A stretch of DNA of 64,000 bases from Plotosus lineatus (GCA_024760905.1 CM045731.1:17637501-17701500), one strand, 5' to 3'. Shown: positions 11,170-22,029, counted from the stretch's first letter. A program made the numbers and translations. Notes: generated from the letters alone by a model not told the origin.

Positions 11170-11505
11170 TTTTGGCGTAGTGGTTAGCACGTCTGCCTCA
11201 CAGCAAGAAGGCCTGGGTTCAATTCCTGGCCTGGGCCTTTCTGTGTGGAGTTTGCATGTTCTCCCCGTGCTTGCGTGACTTTCCTCTGGGTACTCCAGTT
11301 TCCTCCCTCGGTCCAAAAACATGCACAATCGGCTAATTGGCTGTTCTAAATTGCCCGTAGGTCCGCATCGTGCGGAAGGCAATGGCAAACCACTGCACTA
11401 TCCTTGCCAAGAAAACCTCCATAAAGATGATAATCAAGGCGTTTCTCCTTCACGGCGGATCGCCAAGAGTCGTCCTACGACTCGGAAGGTACCAGACCAG
11501 ACCGT
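11170..11505 (+). mobile_element. SINE family 2 head with an RTE/BovB-like tail
   Basis: The head is typical family 2: GGCGTAGTGGTTAGCACGTC, B-box-like GGGTTCAATTCCTGG, then TGTGTGGAGTTTGCATGTTC. After TTGCCCGTAGGTCC at about 11372 the usual L2-type end is replaced by GAAGGCAATGGCAAACCACT, CCTTGCCAAGAAAACCTCC and GCCAAGAGTCGTCCTACGAC. Those motifs resemble the known 3' end of BovB-type RTE elements and of the SINEs that use them. The origin of the tail is an inference from motif memory. Confidence 0.6.
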
Positions 11506-11784
11506 TGAGGGAAAACTCCACCTAGTTCTCTGACAAGCTAATCTCTAGGTAATGTAGCATAAATTTGATTAGCATGGAAAAGAATTTCTAGAGGGTTCTT
11601 CGTCTTGAGAACCCATATCCAATGCAATTTACATTTACAATGTTATTTTAAACAACTGAGCAATTGAGGGTTACAGACTTTGCTGAAGGGCCCAACAGTG
11701 ATACTGATGACTTGATCCAAATCTGATTGAGAAGTGTTTTGTTTTCAATAATGATATTGTAAAAAGATATTCATTCATTCATTC

Positions 11785-12125
11785 ATTTGCTGAACTACTT
11801 AATCCTATCAGGGTCACAGGAAGGATGGAGCCTCTCTCAGCCAACCCTGAATGAAAACTAGGTACACCCTGAACAGCTCGGCAGTCCATCGTAATGCCAA
11901 CACACATACATACACAATTATTTACATTTACACTCTCACCCAGAGGAAATTTGGAACAGCCAGTCAGCCTAAAGTGCATGTGTTTGGACTGTAGGAGGAA
12001 ACCGGAGTACTGTACCCAGAGGGAACCCACACAAGCATGGTCGAGAACTTGTAAACTCCACACAAAAAACTCTCGTGCCAAGCCAGGGATTCGAACATAG
12101 AATGTTTTTGCTGTGAATCTGACAT
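11785..12125 (-). mobile_element. SINE family 2, inverted, L2-type tail
   Basis: Reversed tail CTACTTAATCCTATCAGGGT, reversed body with TGTTTGGACTGTAGGAGGAA, reversed B-box region CCAGGGATTCGAACATAGAA. Confidence 0.7.
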
Positions 12126-12149
12126 CACTCACTCACCAAATGCTCAACT

Positions 12150-12251
12150 TCACAATCCCATGAGTGTTAGGTGATGCTGGGAGCCTATGTCACCTAACTC
12201 TGGGAAAAGGTGAGGTACACCCTAAACAGTGTGCCAATCCATCACAGGGCC

Positions 12252-12306
<55 letters not shown>

Positions 12307-12480
12307 CCATTCATACATAGGGGCAGTTCAGAGCAATCAATTAGTCTAATTAGTCAATTAGTACATGTCTTTGGAGGACACCCATGCAGGCACAGGCAAA
12401 CTACACAGAGAAACATCCTTGCTGAGCCCGGGATTCAAACCCATGACCTTCTGTGCGAATCATAAGCATACTAACTCATA
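12150..12480 (-). mobile_element. SINE family 2, inverted, containing (CA)n
   Basis: GGGAGCCTATGTCACCTAAC, then GTGAGGTACACCCTAAACAG, a CA run of about 27 units at 12252-12305, and CCCGGGATTCAAACCCATGA at the reversed B-box. The microsatellite sits where family members carry GTGTGTG-type body sequence, so it probably grew from it. Confidence 0.65.
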
Positions 12481-12530
12481 AATTATTATCTATGTTAACC
12501 AGGCATTGAGTTTTCAACACTGTTGTTAAT

Positions 12531-12876
12531 GGGGCAGTAATGGTCTAGTGATATAGGGTGCTGAATCTCTGATCCACAGAATAGGGGTTCGAGTCCCACT
12601 CTCCACAAGGTTGTCACTTTAACCCCCCCCCCAGTGCAGCTAACTGGGTTATCAAAGGCCGGCCATGTCTCTCACTGTCTCTGGTGTGACGTTCATGTAA
12701 AAGAACCATTGCTGACTTTCGACAAGAGTAGCTGCAAAGCCGTCGGCGTGTTTCCGCCCTGCAATGGATTGGCGAGCTGTCCAGGGTGTACTCTGCCCTC
12801 GCCCTGAGTCGGCTGGGATGGGCGCCAGCCTCCCTGCGACCCTAATTAGGATTAAGCGGTTACAGAAAATGGACTG
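12531..12876 (+). mobile_element. SINE family 1 with L2-type tail, target duplication visible
   Basis: Head GGGGCAGTAATGGTCTAGTG, B-box-like GGGGTTCGAGTCCCAC, body GAACCATTGCTGACTTTCGA, tail GATGGGCGCCAGCCTCCC and CCCTAATTAGGATTAAGCGG. Flanks 12516-12530 (AACACTGTTGTTAAT) and 12877-12891 differ at one base, a target duplication of 15 bp. Confidence 0.9.
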
Positions 12877-12891
12877 AACACTCTTGTTAAT

Positions 12892-13540
12892 TTTATTTTT
12901 TTCTTTTTGGTTTAAATGTTTTAATGGAGACATTATTCGAATGTCCATGTTCATGGGACAATCGTCATTGTTCTCGTTACTCGTTCATGGCCCTCATGAG
13001 CGTGTATGTTTGTACACAACGATATCAGGATCTCGGAGGGTATACTGTGTGTCTCTTTGAGTCTCTGTATTCACTGCCTTGTGAAGGGTTAACGACCCAA
13101 CTCGTTCTGGCCTGAATCAAACACACGTGTGCAAGTCTGTTACGCAGCTGTTGCAGAAGCTCAGGCTGTAGATGTTCTCCTGCTCTACTTGTGTTTCCGA
13201 GCTGAGGAGTGAAATGTACATGTGTCAGGTGATTAGGGCCCGAAACAAACCTCTGCTCTAATCACTGGTAGGTAAGAACGGCGTGTATTGGAAAGTCTGG
13301 ATCACACATTGGATATTTAAAAGGCGTGTGAAACAGAAAGAAACGTATACGTTCCCTGTTCGCCGCAGTTTATCCCCCCATTCAAAAAATAAAAAAGCAT
13401 AGTTAGGAAATGATGTAATAGACTGAGATAAACGCAGCGCTGATGTCCTGCATGTAGTATAAAATTCCCTGGACTAAGTGTGACAGATGAGAAATTCTCT
13501 CCGCCTCTCAGATGTACACAGCTTTCTTTTTATCCATCCT
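12892..13540. other. Unassigned DNA
   Basis: No gene or repeat recognised. Precedes the TC-rich block. Confidence 0.4.
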
Positions 13541-13542
13541 CT

Positions 13543-13545
13543 CAC

Positions 13546-13590
<45 letters not shown>

Positions 13591-13621
13591 CGCTTTTTCT
13601 ATTTCTCGCTCTCCCATCGCA

Positions 13622-13656
<35 letters not shown>

Positions 13657-13692
13657 CGCTCTCTCGCTCTCCCATCGCTCTCTCTCTCCTTA

Positions 13693-13736
<44 letters not shown>

Positions 13737-13972
13737 CGCTCTCTCGCTCTCCCATCGCTCTCTCTCCCTTATCGCTCTCTCTCTCTCTCTCTCTCTCACT
13801 CTTCCATCGCATGCACTCTCTCTCTCGTTCTCTCTATCTCTCTCACCTCTCTCTCTCTCACCTCTCTCTCTCGGTCTCTGTTGCTCACGCCATCTCTCTC
13901 TCATCTTCTACCTCTCTCACCTCTCTCTTTTCCTCTCCCTCTCCTCTCTCTATCTCTCTGTCAACTGCACTG

Positions 13973-14024
<52 letters not shown>

Positions 14025-14297
14025 TCACTCACGCTCTCTCTCTCTTCCTCTCTCAATCTCTCTCTCTCTCTGTCACTCCTGCCATCTCTCACTTTCTCTC
14101 TGTCATTCACGCTATCTCTCTCTCTGTTGCTCGTGCCGTCTTTCTCACTTTCTTTCTTTTTCTCTCACTCTCTCTCTCTTCCTTTCTATCTCTCTCACCT
14201 CCTCTCTTTCTCCCTCTGTCTGTCTTTATGTATCTCTCTCTCACTCTCTCTCTGTCCTTTATTCTCTCTCTCTCTCTCTCACCCCCACATACTCTCA

Positions 14298-14373
<76 letters not shown>

Positions 14374-14487
14374 CTTTGTCTTTTCCTCTATTTGTGTCTG
14401 TCTTTCGAGCTATCTCTCTTTAGCTCTCTCTCTCTCTCTCTCTCTCTTATCGCTCTCTCGCTCTCCCATCGCTCTCTCTCTCCCTTA

Positions 14488-14535
<48 letters not shown>

Positions 14536-14778
14536 CGCTCTCTCGCTCTCCCATCGCTCTCTCTCTCCCTTATCGCTCTCTCTCTCTCTCTCTCTCTCTC
14601 ACTCTTCCATCGCATGCACTCTCTCTCTCTCGTTCTCTCTATCTCTCTCACCTCTCTCTCTCTCACCTCTCTCTCTCGGTCTCTGTTGCTCACGCCATCT
14701 CTCTCTCATCTTCTACCTCTCTCACCTCTCTCTTTTCCTCTCCCTCTCCCTCTCTCTATCTCTCTGTCAACTGCACTG

Positions 14779-14836
<58 letters not shown>

Positions 14837-15105
14837 TCACTCACGCTCTCTCTCTCTTCCTCTCTCAATCTCTCTCTCTCTCTGTCACTCCTGCCATCTC
14901 TCACTTTCTCTCTGTCATTCACGCTATCTCTCTCTCTGTTGCTCGTGCCGTCTTTCTCACTTTCTTTCTTTTCTCTCACTCTCTCTCTTCCTTTCTATCT
15001 CTCTCACCTCCTCTCTTTCTCCCTCTGTCTGTCTTTATGTATCTATCTCTCACTCTCTCTCTGTCCATTATTCTCTCTCTCTCTCTCTCACCCCACATAC
15101 TCTCA

Positions 15106-15159
<54 letters not shown>

Positions 15160-15224
15160 CTTTGTCTTTTCCTCTATTTGTGTCTGTCTTTCGAGCTATC
15201 TCTCTTTAGCTCTCTCTCTCTCTC

Positions 15225-15268
<44 letters not shown>
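13543..15268. repeat. TC-rich satellite block with a tandem duplication of about 0.8 kb
   Basis: About 1.7 kb of CT dinucleotides broken by short variant words (TTATCGCTCTCTCGCTCTCC, CATCGCATGCACTC, GTTGCTCACGCCATC, TTTCGAGCTATCTC). The order of variants from about 13640-14430 repeats at 14440-15230, with an offset of 786-803 bases depending on the landmark. Long stop-free frames cross the block in all three + frames because CT repeats encode Leu-Ser; these are not genes. Confidence 0.95.
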
Positions 15269-15277
<9 letters not shown>

Positions 15278-15474
15278 TGCACGTCTGTCATGAGACGACA
15301 CAGCTGTTGCTGCTTGGGGGAAATGTTTTTCTGGCAGGAAAGAAATAACGACAGAGACAAACCAAAGCATGGTTTCTTCATCACTGCAACCAGGCACAAC
15401 AACAAAACATTTTATTTCTTGCTCTATCCATCTCCGTGATGCTCAGTTACAGTACATATCACTTCGTTTTATTT

Positions 15475-15795
15475 CATTTTCCAAATCGCTTTATCCTACA
15501 TGAGGGCCACAGGGATCCTGGAGCCCATTCTGGCTGACTCCAGTGGATGGCAGGGATAGCTCTGAAAACGCTGCCCGTCTGTCTGAGCGCCAACACACAG
15601 TTTATAATCACACTCACACCTCGGCGGAATTCGAAACAGTTATCTTTGGACCGTAGAAGGAAACCGGATTACCCAGAAGAAACCCTCACAGACACAGGAA
15701 GTACATACAAACTCGACACACATGCCCCGTCCTCGAGCCCGAGATCAAACCTCTTGATACGCCATTCCAGAGCCTTCAGGGTTTGAACTTGGTTA
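15475..15795 (-). mobile_element. SINE family 2, inverted
   Basis: Reversed L2-type end CGCTTTATCCTACATGAGGG and GATCCTGGAGCCCATTCTGG, reversed body TTTGGACCGTAGAAGGAAAC. The B-box region is decayed. Confidence 0.6.
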
Positions 15796-16245
15796 CCAAA
15801 GAGTTTTCTGGCCACTAGGATTTTTTTGTGACCTGCGCTGACCTCTCGTGATCCAAACCCCAAGAACACGTTTTGATTCCAAGTGTTTTCACAGCCTTAA
15901 ACCAATCATATGCAGCCAGTGTATAACCAGTATAACCAGTGTACAACCATCGAAATCCTGGTGTACCATAAAGAGCGCATCTTCAGCCGCTTTTCACAGG
16001 AAACGAGTTATCTTTGAAACAATTTTCACCCGGATCAAGTTGCACTCATTTTCCTCTGCGTTTACATGGTCAGACTAACAGGACCTAATAACCTGATGGA
16101 CGGCAGGGCGCACATGTAAACTCTTCTACGTGACAGCAATTGTGTTCAGACAGCAAATTACACCAGAACCAGGATGCTCTGGAACACTTTGAAAAAACTT
16201 CCACCCGCATCACCCCGGAACAAATTGTTTTTATACCAGCTCATC
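15796..16245. other. Unassigned DNA
   Basis: No recognised gene. A short tandem of AACCAGTGTA-like words lies at 15916-15948. Confidence 0.35.
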
Positions 16246-16249
16246 CGCC

Positions 16250-16515
16250 TCACAGCAAGAAGGTCCTGGGTTTGATTCCCAACTCAGGCGTTTCTGTGTG
16301 GAGTTTGCATGTTCTCCCCATGCTTGCGTGGGTTTCTTCAGGGTACTCCAGTTTCCTCCATCACTCCAAAAGCATAGTTGTGTTAATGTCTGCTCTGTGA
16401 TAGCCTGGTGAGCTATCCAGGATGTACTTTGCCTTTGCCGGGAGTCGACTGAGATAGGCACCATCCCCCCACAATGCTAATTAGGATTAAGCAGTTCAGA
16501 AGTTGAATGAAAATG
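16250..16515 (+). mobile_element. SINE family 2 with L2-type tail
   Basis: CCGCCTCACAGCAAGAAGGT, B-box-like GGGTTTGATTCCCAAC, TGTGTGGAGTTTGCATGTTC, then the tail GCTAATTAGGATTAAGCAGT. The body between 16390 and 16440 is shortened, and the start of the head is lost. Confidence 0.7.
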
Positions 16516-16759
16516 AGTCGCGTCAGGGCGGTTGGTTTTTCTAGATGCAAGTTGTTCCGGATTTTTCTAACTAGCCTCTACACGTGCAGTTATGTTTTCG
16601 AATCAGATGGGTGATTCTTCTTCCAGTGGTTTGCTTACGTGCTGCCCCTATATCTTCCTCCACGCCACTGATTTGCAGGCGTGCGTATACACTTGTAGGA
16701 ATTGCAGGCGCGCGTGTACATTTGTAGGAAAGTCGATGCAATTTGCTCCGGGCAGTGCT

Positions 16760-17395
16760 GCTGGTTTTTCACCCAGATGGTTTTTCGCAAAGGTGGTTTT
16801 TGCTCAAATTGTAGGGACATGTTTTTCGCCCAACTTTTGAAAATTATTTTTTAAGGTTAAGGGCGAAAACCATCAAGGATTAGGGCTAGGGGTGAAAATC
16901 ATCTATGGTTAGGGTTAGGGTTATGGCCAAAAACCATCAAGGGTTTGGGGCGAACACCATTTAGGGTTAGGGTTGGGGCGAAAACCATCAAGGGTTAGGG
17001 GCGAACACCATTTAGGGTTAGGTTTAGGGGCGAAAAAGATCAAGGGTTAGGGTTCGGGGCGAAAAACCATCAAGGCTTAGGGGCGAACACCATTTAGGGT
17101 TAGGTTTAGGGTTGAAAACCATCAAGGGTTAGGGCCGAATGATATTTAGGGTTAGGGGCGAAAACCATTTATGGTTGGGGCAAACACCATTTAGGGTTAG
17201 GTTTAGGGGTGAAAACCATCAAGGGTTAGGGGCGAACACCATTTAGGGTTATGGTTAGGGGCGAATGATATTTAGGGTTAGGGGCAAAAAGATCAAGGGT
17301 TAGGGGCGAAAACCATTTCGGGTTAAGGTTAGGGTTGGGGCGAAAACCATCTAGGTGACAAACCTCTGGGCGAAAACCATGGAATTCGCACCGGG
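16760..17395. repeat. Telomere-like minisatellite (TTAGGG-rich)
   Basis: Irregular units alternate TTAGGGTTAGG-type words with GGCGAAAACCATCAAGGG or GGCGAACACCATTTAGGG. The unit length is roughly 40-50 bases and varies. The flanks (TTTTTCACCCAGATGG, GGGCGAAAACCATGG) carry inverted and direct remnants of the same AAACCAT word. It lies about 1.1 kb upstream of the SASH1 start codon. Confidence 0.85.
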
Positions 17396-18306
17396 CGCAG
17401 TTGTTCCAGGCGGAGAATTGTTCGTTTTTCCTGTTTCGAAGCAGCTTTAAATGGGTGGTATCCCTTACTTTGTACACTCACCATTCAAACTCCTCCAAAG
17501 GTCACTTTTTTCTTCTTCTTTTTTAATATAATAGGGTCTTGGTGACCTCATTCACCCGAATATTTCTACAGTATATACAGTGTGTGTGTGTGTGTGTGTG
17601 TGTTTTCTCACACGCTTTTATTTTGGAAATGGTGAGAGAAAATGTCACTGTTTGTTCTATTGTATCACCCTGGGCGTGTTTATAAGTCAGGAAGACAGCA
17701 TAATAGGCTACCTTTTAAAAATAAATAAATAAAAATAATAAAATTCAGGGTTAATACGGTAAATGCACGAGAGGTTTGCACAGAGCGCGAGCTTTTCAAA
17801 GTTTTACAGTGGTGGTGAGGGCTGAAATTGGAAAGGAGTGACTCGGATAGGGAGAGTCCATTTACTAAGATGGGGCTCGCAGAAGGATAGTGAGAAAGGA
17901 CATTATTTTTAAATTACTTCTTATGTCGTGGATCATGTTTTTTGTGGAATATATCTCTGGTTTGAAGAGAATTGTTTTTCTTTCTGGTGGTGTTTTCTGT
18001 CAGAATTATCACCTTTAAGGACATTCTGTGTGAAGAATCTCCCCCCTGGTTGAAGGTACAGTTGGTTCGGGCCGAAGATTCAGTGGAATGGATCAGCTTT
18101 GCTTACAACTTGTCGGAATGTCAAAGTCGAAGCTGGGAAGTTTTGTGATGCGCGCGCTGTTTACACCCTCGGATCAGGGACTCTGATGGAAAACGACCGG
18201 AAACCGATGGAATATCACAGAAACGAACCTGGATTCGGATGGCTGTCATTAAATGATCTTATAAAGCGCATGTTTATTTTCATGAGGATCAACTGTTGAG
18301 CTTTGT

Positions 18307-18341
<35 letters not shown>

Positions 18342-18469
18342 GAACAATGTTAGGTTTTAATAGTCCAATATAGACACTTTTGGGAAGTTTGCTGTCGGGA
18401 TCACGTCATCTGGGATTTGAATTAATTGGTTGATTAATTTATTAGGAGTTAATTGCTTTTGTTGTTACC
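17396..18469 (+). promoter_or_regulatory. SASH1 upstream and probable 5' leader region
   Basis: This kilobase precedes the SASH1 start codon. It holds a (TG)n run (17578-17603), an A/T-rich stretch (17716-17745), GC-containing sequence around 17770-17890 and 18100-18240, and a T run (18310-18340). The transcription start and any TATA element cannot be fixed by eye. Calling it promoter plus leader rests only on its position. Confidence 0.4.
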
Positions 18470-18583
18470 ATGGAAACGGATCCCGGCTCTGGTGCGGAGT
18501 CTCAGGAAGCCGCCGGCGGTGAGGTGGTGGTGGCGGCGGCGGATAGTTTCTCGCAGCTTTGGTCGGACGTGATGGGGATGTTG
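18470..18583 (+). CDS. sash1: SASH1 coding exon 1 (start codon)
   Basis: ATG in a strong context (GTTACCATGG) opens a frame of 38 codons ending at a GT donor (TTG|GTGAGT). The N-terminus is acidic and Gly/Ala-rich (METDPGSGAESQEAAGG) and ends in DSFSQLWSDVMGML. In vertebrate SASH1 the corresponding stretch is a low-complexity acidic N-terminus followed by a SEAFSRLWTDVMGIL-like motif, which then runs directly into the [12 protein letters not shown] segment. That continuation is exactly what the exon at 40763 encodes, in phase 0. SASH1 is a cytoplasmic and nuclear SAM/SH3 scaffold linked to TLR4-TRAF6 signalling, cell adhesion and pigmentation. Codons in this exon are GC-rich (GCGGCGGCGG), as is usual for a vertebrate first exon. 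The paralogue (sash1a or sash1b) cannot be decided here. Confidence 0.9.
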
Positions 18584-18999
18584 GTGAGTGTTTTGGGTGG
18601 AGATCTGGGGGGATTAATGGGAGCGCAACATTGGAAAGTCGCGGCTAATGTCGCGGCTCCAATAGACATCTGGGGGGGCGCCATTGTTTCCATTGTTGCA
18701 GTGCTGGCTGCGCATGTAAATCAGACGCGCACGCTTTGTTTGTTTGTTTGTTTGTGTGTGTGTGTTGGAGGATCAGCATCAGTTTGGGGGCTCCTGCAGA
18801 GACAGTGCTTTTGTGTTAAACCAGGATACAGTGCGGTCTGTTTTGGCCCTGCACAGAGCACGTGATGGTCTACAGAGCAGCCCTGTGACCATCACAACAC
18901 GTTTTCCATATGAGAGAAAAAAAAAAAAAAAAACATTCAATATAAATACAAGTGAAATAAGATCAGTACCCCCCCAAAAAAAAAAAAAAAAAAAATTTT

Positions 19000-19300
19000 G
19001 GGCAGTGGGGGCCTGGTGGTAAAGGTGCTGGGTCACTGATCCTAAGGTTGAGGGTTCAAGCCCCACTCTCCATTGGTTGTCACTGTCCCTCCAGTTGTCT
19101 GTGGTGTGAGGTTCATGTAAAAGAGCCATTGCTGACTTTCGTCAAGAGTAGCTGCATAGCCTCAGTGTGATTCTGACCTGTGATGGCCTGGCGAGCTGTC
19201 CAGGGTGTACTCTGTCCTCGCCAGGAGTCGGCTGGGATGGGCGCCAGCCTCCCCGCGACCATAATTAGGATTAAGCGGTTACAGAAAATGAAATGATGAT
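19000..19300 (+). mobile_element. SINE family 1 with L2-type tail
   Basis: Head GGCAGTGGGGGCCTGGTGGT, B-box-like GGGTTCAAGCCCCAC, body AGCCATTGCTGACTTTCGTC, tail GGGATGGGCGCCAGCCTCCC and ATAATTAGGATTAAGCGG. A short A-rich run directly precedes the head. Confidence 0.85.
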
Positions 19301-19429
19301 AAAAAATCTGAAGAGAGGGAGTTTATCTCTGACTTCTGGATGCAAAATAAACAGATTTTGTAAACAATGTACTGTATTGACATGTTATCGAATTATATAA
19401 GAAGTATTCCTACTATACCGTCAGCAACA

Positions 19430-20141
19430 AAAATTACTATTATAATAATATTTCTGCTACAGTGACTTTATATGGTAAAAAGTTACCATCACCACGAATA
19501 ATAACAATAATGATAATTATCATATGTTGTTTTTGTTATTGTATTATCAATAAAGTAATACTAATACTGTTCCTACTGCAGTCACCACTATTACTATTTA
19601 TACAGCAACAACAAAAACGAAACAAAACAAATAAAAAATATTTCTACTAGCTACTGCTATCTGTACACCAACATAAACGGTTACTGCTATAATATTAAAT
19701 ATAATCTTAAATATTCCTGTTCTTGCTACTATTTCTATAGCAATAAAAGATACCGTTAAAGATGATTAATAATAATAGTATTTTTGCCTGAGTGCTCTAT
19801 AAATAAAGGTGGATTGAATATTCCTACTGTACTAATTTCTAGTACGGTACTACTTCCCTGTAACGAAAATTACTATTTTTATTATACTAACACGATTCCT
19901 ACTACAAATGGTTGTACAGCAACAAAAAGATCCACTGATGATGATACTGTTTCGTACTATAGTACTTTTGGTACGAGTTCCACAGCAACAAAAATACTAT
20001 TACTGTACTGTATTATTCGTACTACGGCTACGGTTAATACTACGCCTTCCGCAACAAAGACTTATACCACAAGTAACAGCAATATTGTTTCGAGTATTTA
20101 GTGCTATGGTGCTATTTAATTAGCAACAATAACGACTACTG
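19430..20141. repeat. Degenerate minisatellite (ACAGCAACAAAAA / TACTATTATTCCTACT words)
   Basis: Imprecise repeats of CAGCAACAAAAATTACTATT and TTCCTACTGCAGTCACCAC-like words recur through the block. The same words resume at 21360-21460, after two TA-flanked elements. The array was therefore once continuous. Confidence 0.6.
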
Positions 20142-20143
20142 TA

Positions 20144-20394
20144 CAGTCGTCCCTTGAATATCGTGGATAATGTAGACCAGACCTGGCCGCGATGTTTGAA
20201 AAATTTACATATTATGCATTATTTTTGAATGTTTAATTGTTAATATAAGCATTTATATCATTGAATATGTATTTATTTATATTATATACACATGTACGTA
20301 TATGTCAGTCAGGGAAGGTTGATTCTACTTCGCAAAATTCAGCGGTTGCGGGGGTCTCGGTTGAAAATTAACCGCGGAAAGTGAGGGATCCCTG
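20144..20394 (+). mobile_element. Tigger-like TIR element, family A, short copy
   Basis: Bounded by TA (20142-20143 and 20395-20396). Left end CAGTCGTCCCTTGAATATCG, right end AAAGTGAGGGATCCCTG. Internal ATTATTTTTGAATGTTTAAT and ACACATGTACGTATATGTCA are family A landmarks. It is 251 bases long, non-coding, and lies in the degenerate minisatellite. Confidence 0.75.
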
Positions 20395-20635
20395 TATTAT
20401 AGTAGTACAGTCATCCCTTGCCACTTCGTGATTTGAGCATCGCGGTCTTGGTACATCGCGGTATTTTAATAAGAAAAAAAATTTTTTTTTTTTTTTAATA
20501 TTCATAAAAAAATTCAAAATTCGCGCTGAATCTCACATGGAAGCAAGCGGAAGGCAGGGACCCAAGGCAGGCTGCGTCCATTGTTTCCAAACGACAGACA
20601 GATGTGCCCCTCCTCCCCAGTTCAGGCAGGGACCG

Positions 20636-20812
20636 CCCACTCAACTCAATCTCGCAAGCTGATTGGCTTAGACGCGTGACGCTATTGCCTCTCACCCACT
20701 CAACTCAATCTCGCAAACTGATTGGCTTAGACACGTGATGCTGTTGCCTCCCCCCCACTCAACTCAATCTTGCAAGCTGATTGGTTTAGACGCGTGACGC
20801 TGTTGCCTCGCA
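20636..20812. repeat. Three tandem 59-bp units
   Basis: Units start at 20636, 20695 and 20754. Each begins CCCACTCAACTCAATC and contains GCTGATTGGCTTAGACGCGT with a few substitutions. Each unit carries a GATTGG box (inverted CCAAT). Confidence 0.9.
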
Positions 20813-20961
20813 CATTCCCGCGGGATTTTTTGTAATTTTGTGATCTTACTGTATCGTTGTACTCACCTCTGACAATACTGTAGCTCTTCTCCGCGGTGCA
20901 GGACGTTCACAAACACGATACATTAAGATCACAAAATTACAAAAAATCCCGCGGGAATGTG
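20811..20961. repeat. Palindrome with 50-bp arms
   Basis: The left arm 20811-20860 starts CACATTCCCGCGGGATTTTT; the right arm 20911-20961 is its near-perfect reverse complement and ends AATCCCGCGGGAATGTG. The loop is about 50 bases. It can form a long hairpin in single-stranded DNA or RNA. Confidence 0.9.
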
Positions 20962-21359
20962 CCTAATCTGAACCTTCCCTGACTGACGTATACATACATG
21001 TGTATATAATATAAATAAATACATATTCAATGCTATAAATGCTTATATTAACAATTAAACATTCAAAAATAATGCATAATATGTAAATTAAAAATATATA
21101 AATATAAACACATACAGATGCGCGGCTCACATAATAATGTAAGTAGTTTTGTTGGGGGGTTTTGGGTTGTTTTGTTGTTTTTGTTTGAGTGTTTTTTATT
21201 TTGCATAATTGGCCTTGTTTTGCTCCTTTTTTCCTTAACTTTCCCCCCTATTCTTCCTTAATTTCTTTATTTTTTAAATTTGATGAATATTAAAAAAAAA
21301 AAAAAACGTGATGCACTGAAGCCGCATGAATTGAAGTGCGAAGTAGCGAGGGATCCCTC

Positions 21360-21747
21360 TATTATTATTCCTTCTACACTCAGCTACTGTTGCTATCTAT
21401 ACAGCAACAAAGACTACTGTTCATATTAAAACTATTCTTCCCATAGCTACTGCTAATATTCGTCATCTCACACCCCCGAGCTGTGGTGCTTTCATCAGCA
21501 TATTGAAACCGAGTTGCTTTCATTGTGTGATGGAGATGTCTGGAGGTTGACCTGAGTAAGATCTGGCTGGACTCTTAGGCTAATCCGTGTCTTTTGATCA
21601 GTGAAGGCGCTATAGGCAGTCTAATAAACACGGGAAGCCATTTGTCCTGATGTGGGTCTTATTTACACTTTGGCAAAAGAAGAACAGCTGGACTGGTCCC
21701 GAGGTTTTAACTGTGTCTCAAGTTGTGCTTTGAAGGTTGACATGTGA
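21360..21747. other. Minisatellite remainder, then unassigned DNA
   Basis: 21362-21470 repeats the CTATACAGCAACAAAGACTA words of the array at 19430. The rest is unassigned. Confidence 0.4.
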
Positions 21748-21751
21748 ATAT

Positions 21752-21792
<41 letters not shown>
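21748..21792. repeat. (TG)n microsatellite
   Basis: About 20 TG units. Confidence 0.95.
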
Positions 21793-21795
<3 letters not shown>

Positions 21796-22029
21796 TGGTG
21801 TAACATTTCTCAGATTTGCTAATCACAAAAACAGTGACCAAACAATTTGCTTTCTGATTAAAAAACAAACATTAAAATTCTATTGGTATTATTATTGCTC
21901 GCTATCTTGGTCGCTATCCTGTTCTCACTATTGGTCACTATCTTGTTCACTATCTTGGTCACTATCTTGCTCACCCCTGATTTGTAATGGATTCTTTGGG
22001 GGTTTTTTATTCCTGCAGTTAGACAACTT

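Larger units (their letters stand above)
20408..21359 (-). mobile_element. Tigger-like TIR element, family A, composite copy with internal palindrome
   Basis: TA flanks at 20406-20407 and 21360-21361. The left end CAGTCATCCCTTGCCACTTC and the right end GAAGTAGCGAGGGATCCCTC form the termini. The right half (from about 20965) is family A in reverse. The left half is unlike other copies: it holds three 59-bp tandem units (20636-20812) and a 50-bp-arm palindrome (20811-20961). No transposase frame is visible. Confidence 0.7.

Noticed and set aside
13480..15439. Stop-free frames of 622 and 650 codons, Leu-Ser repeats
   Set aside because: They come from CT dinucleotide repeats, which lack stops in all frames. 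Two frames overlap fully and have no conserved domain.
16760..17395. True interstitial telomere array
   Set aside because: TTAGGG words are embedded in a longer irregular unit rather than in pure tandem, so it is described as a telomere-like minisatellite.
18584..18865. Continuation of the SASH1 exon 1 frame to codon 131
   Set aside because: GTGAGT at 18584 is a strong donor, and the family continues with the exon 2 peptide, not with the read-through sequence, which becomes simple-repeat-like.
20811..20961. MicroRNA-like hairpin
   Set aside because: Arms are nearly perfect over 50 bases and lie in a transposon-derived context; there is no evidence for a processed product. Kept as a palindrome only.
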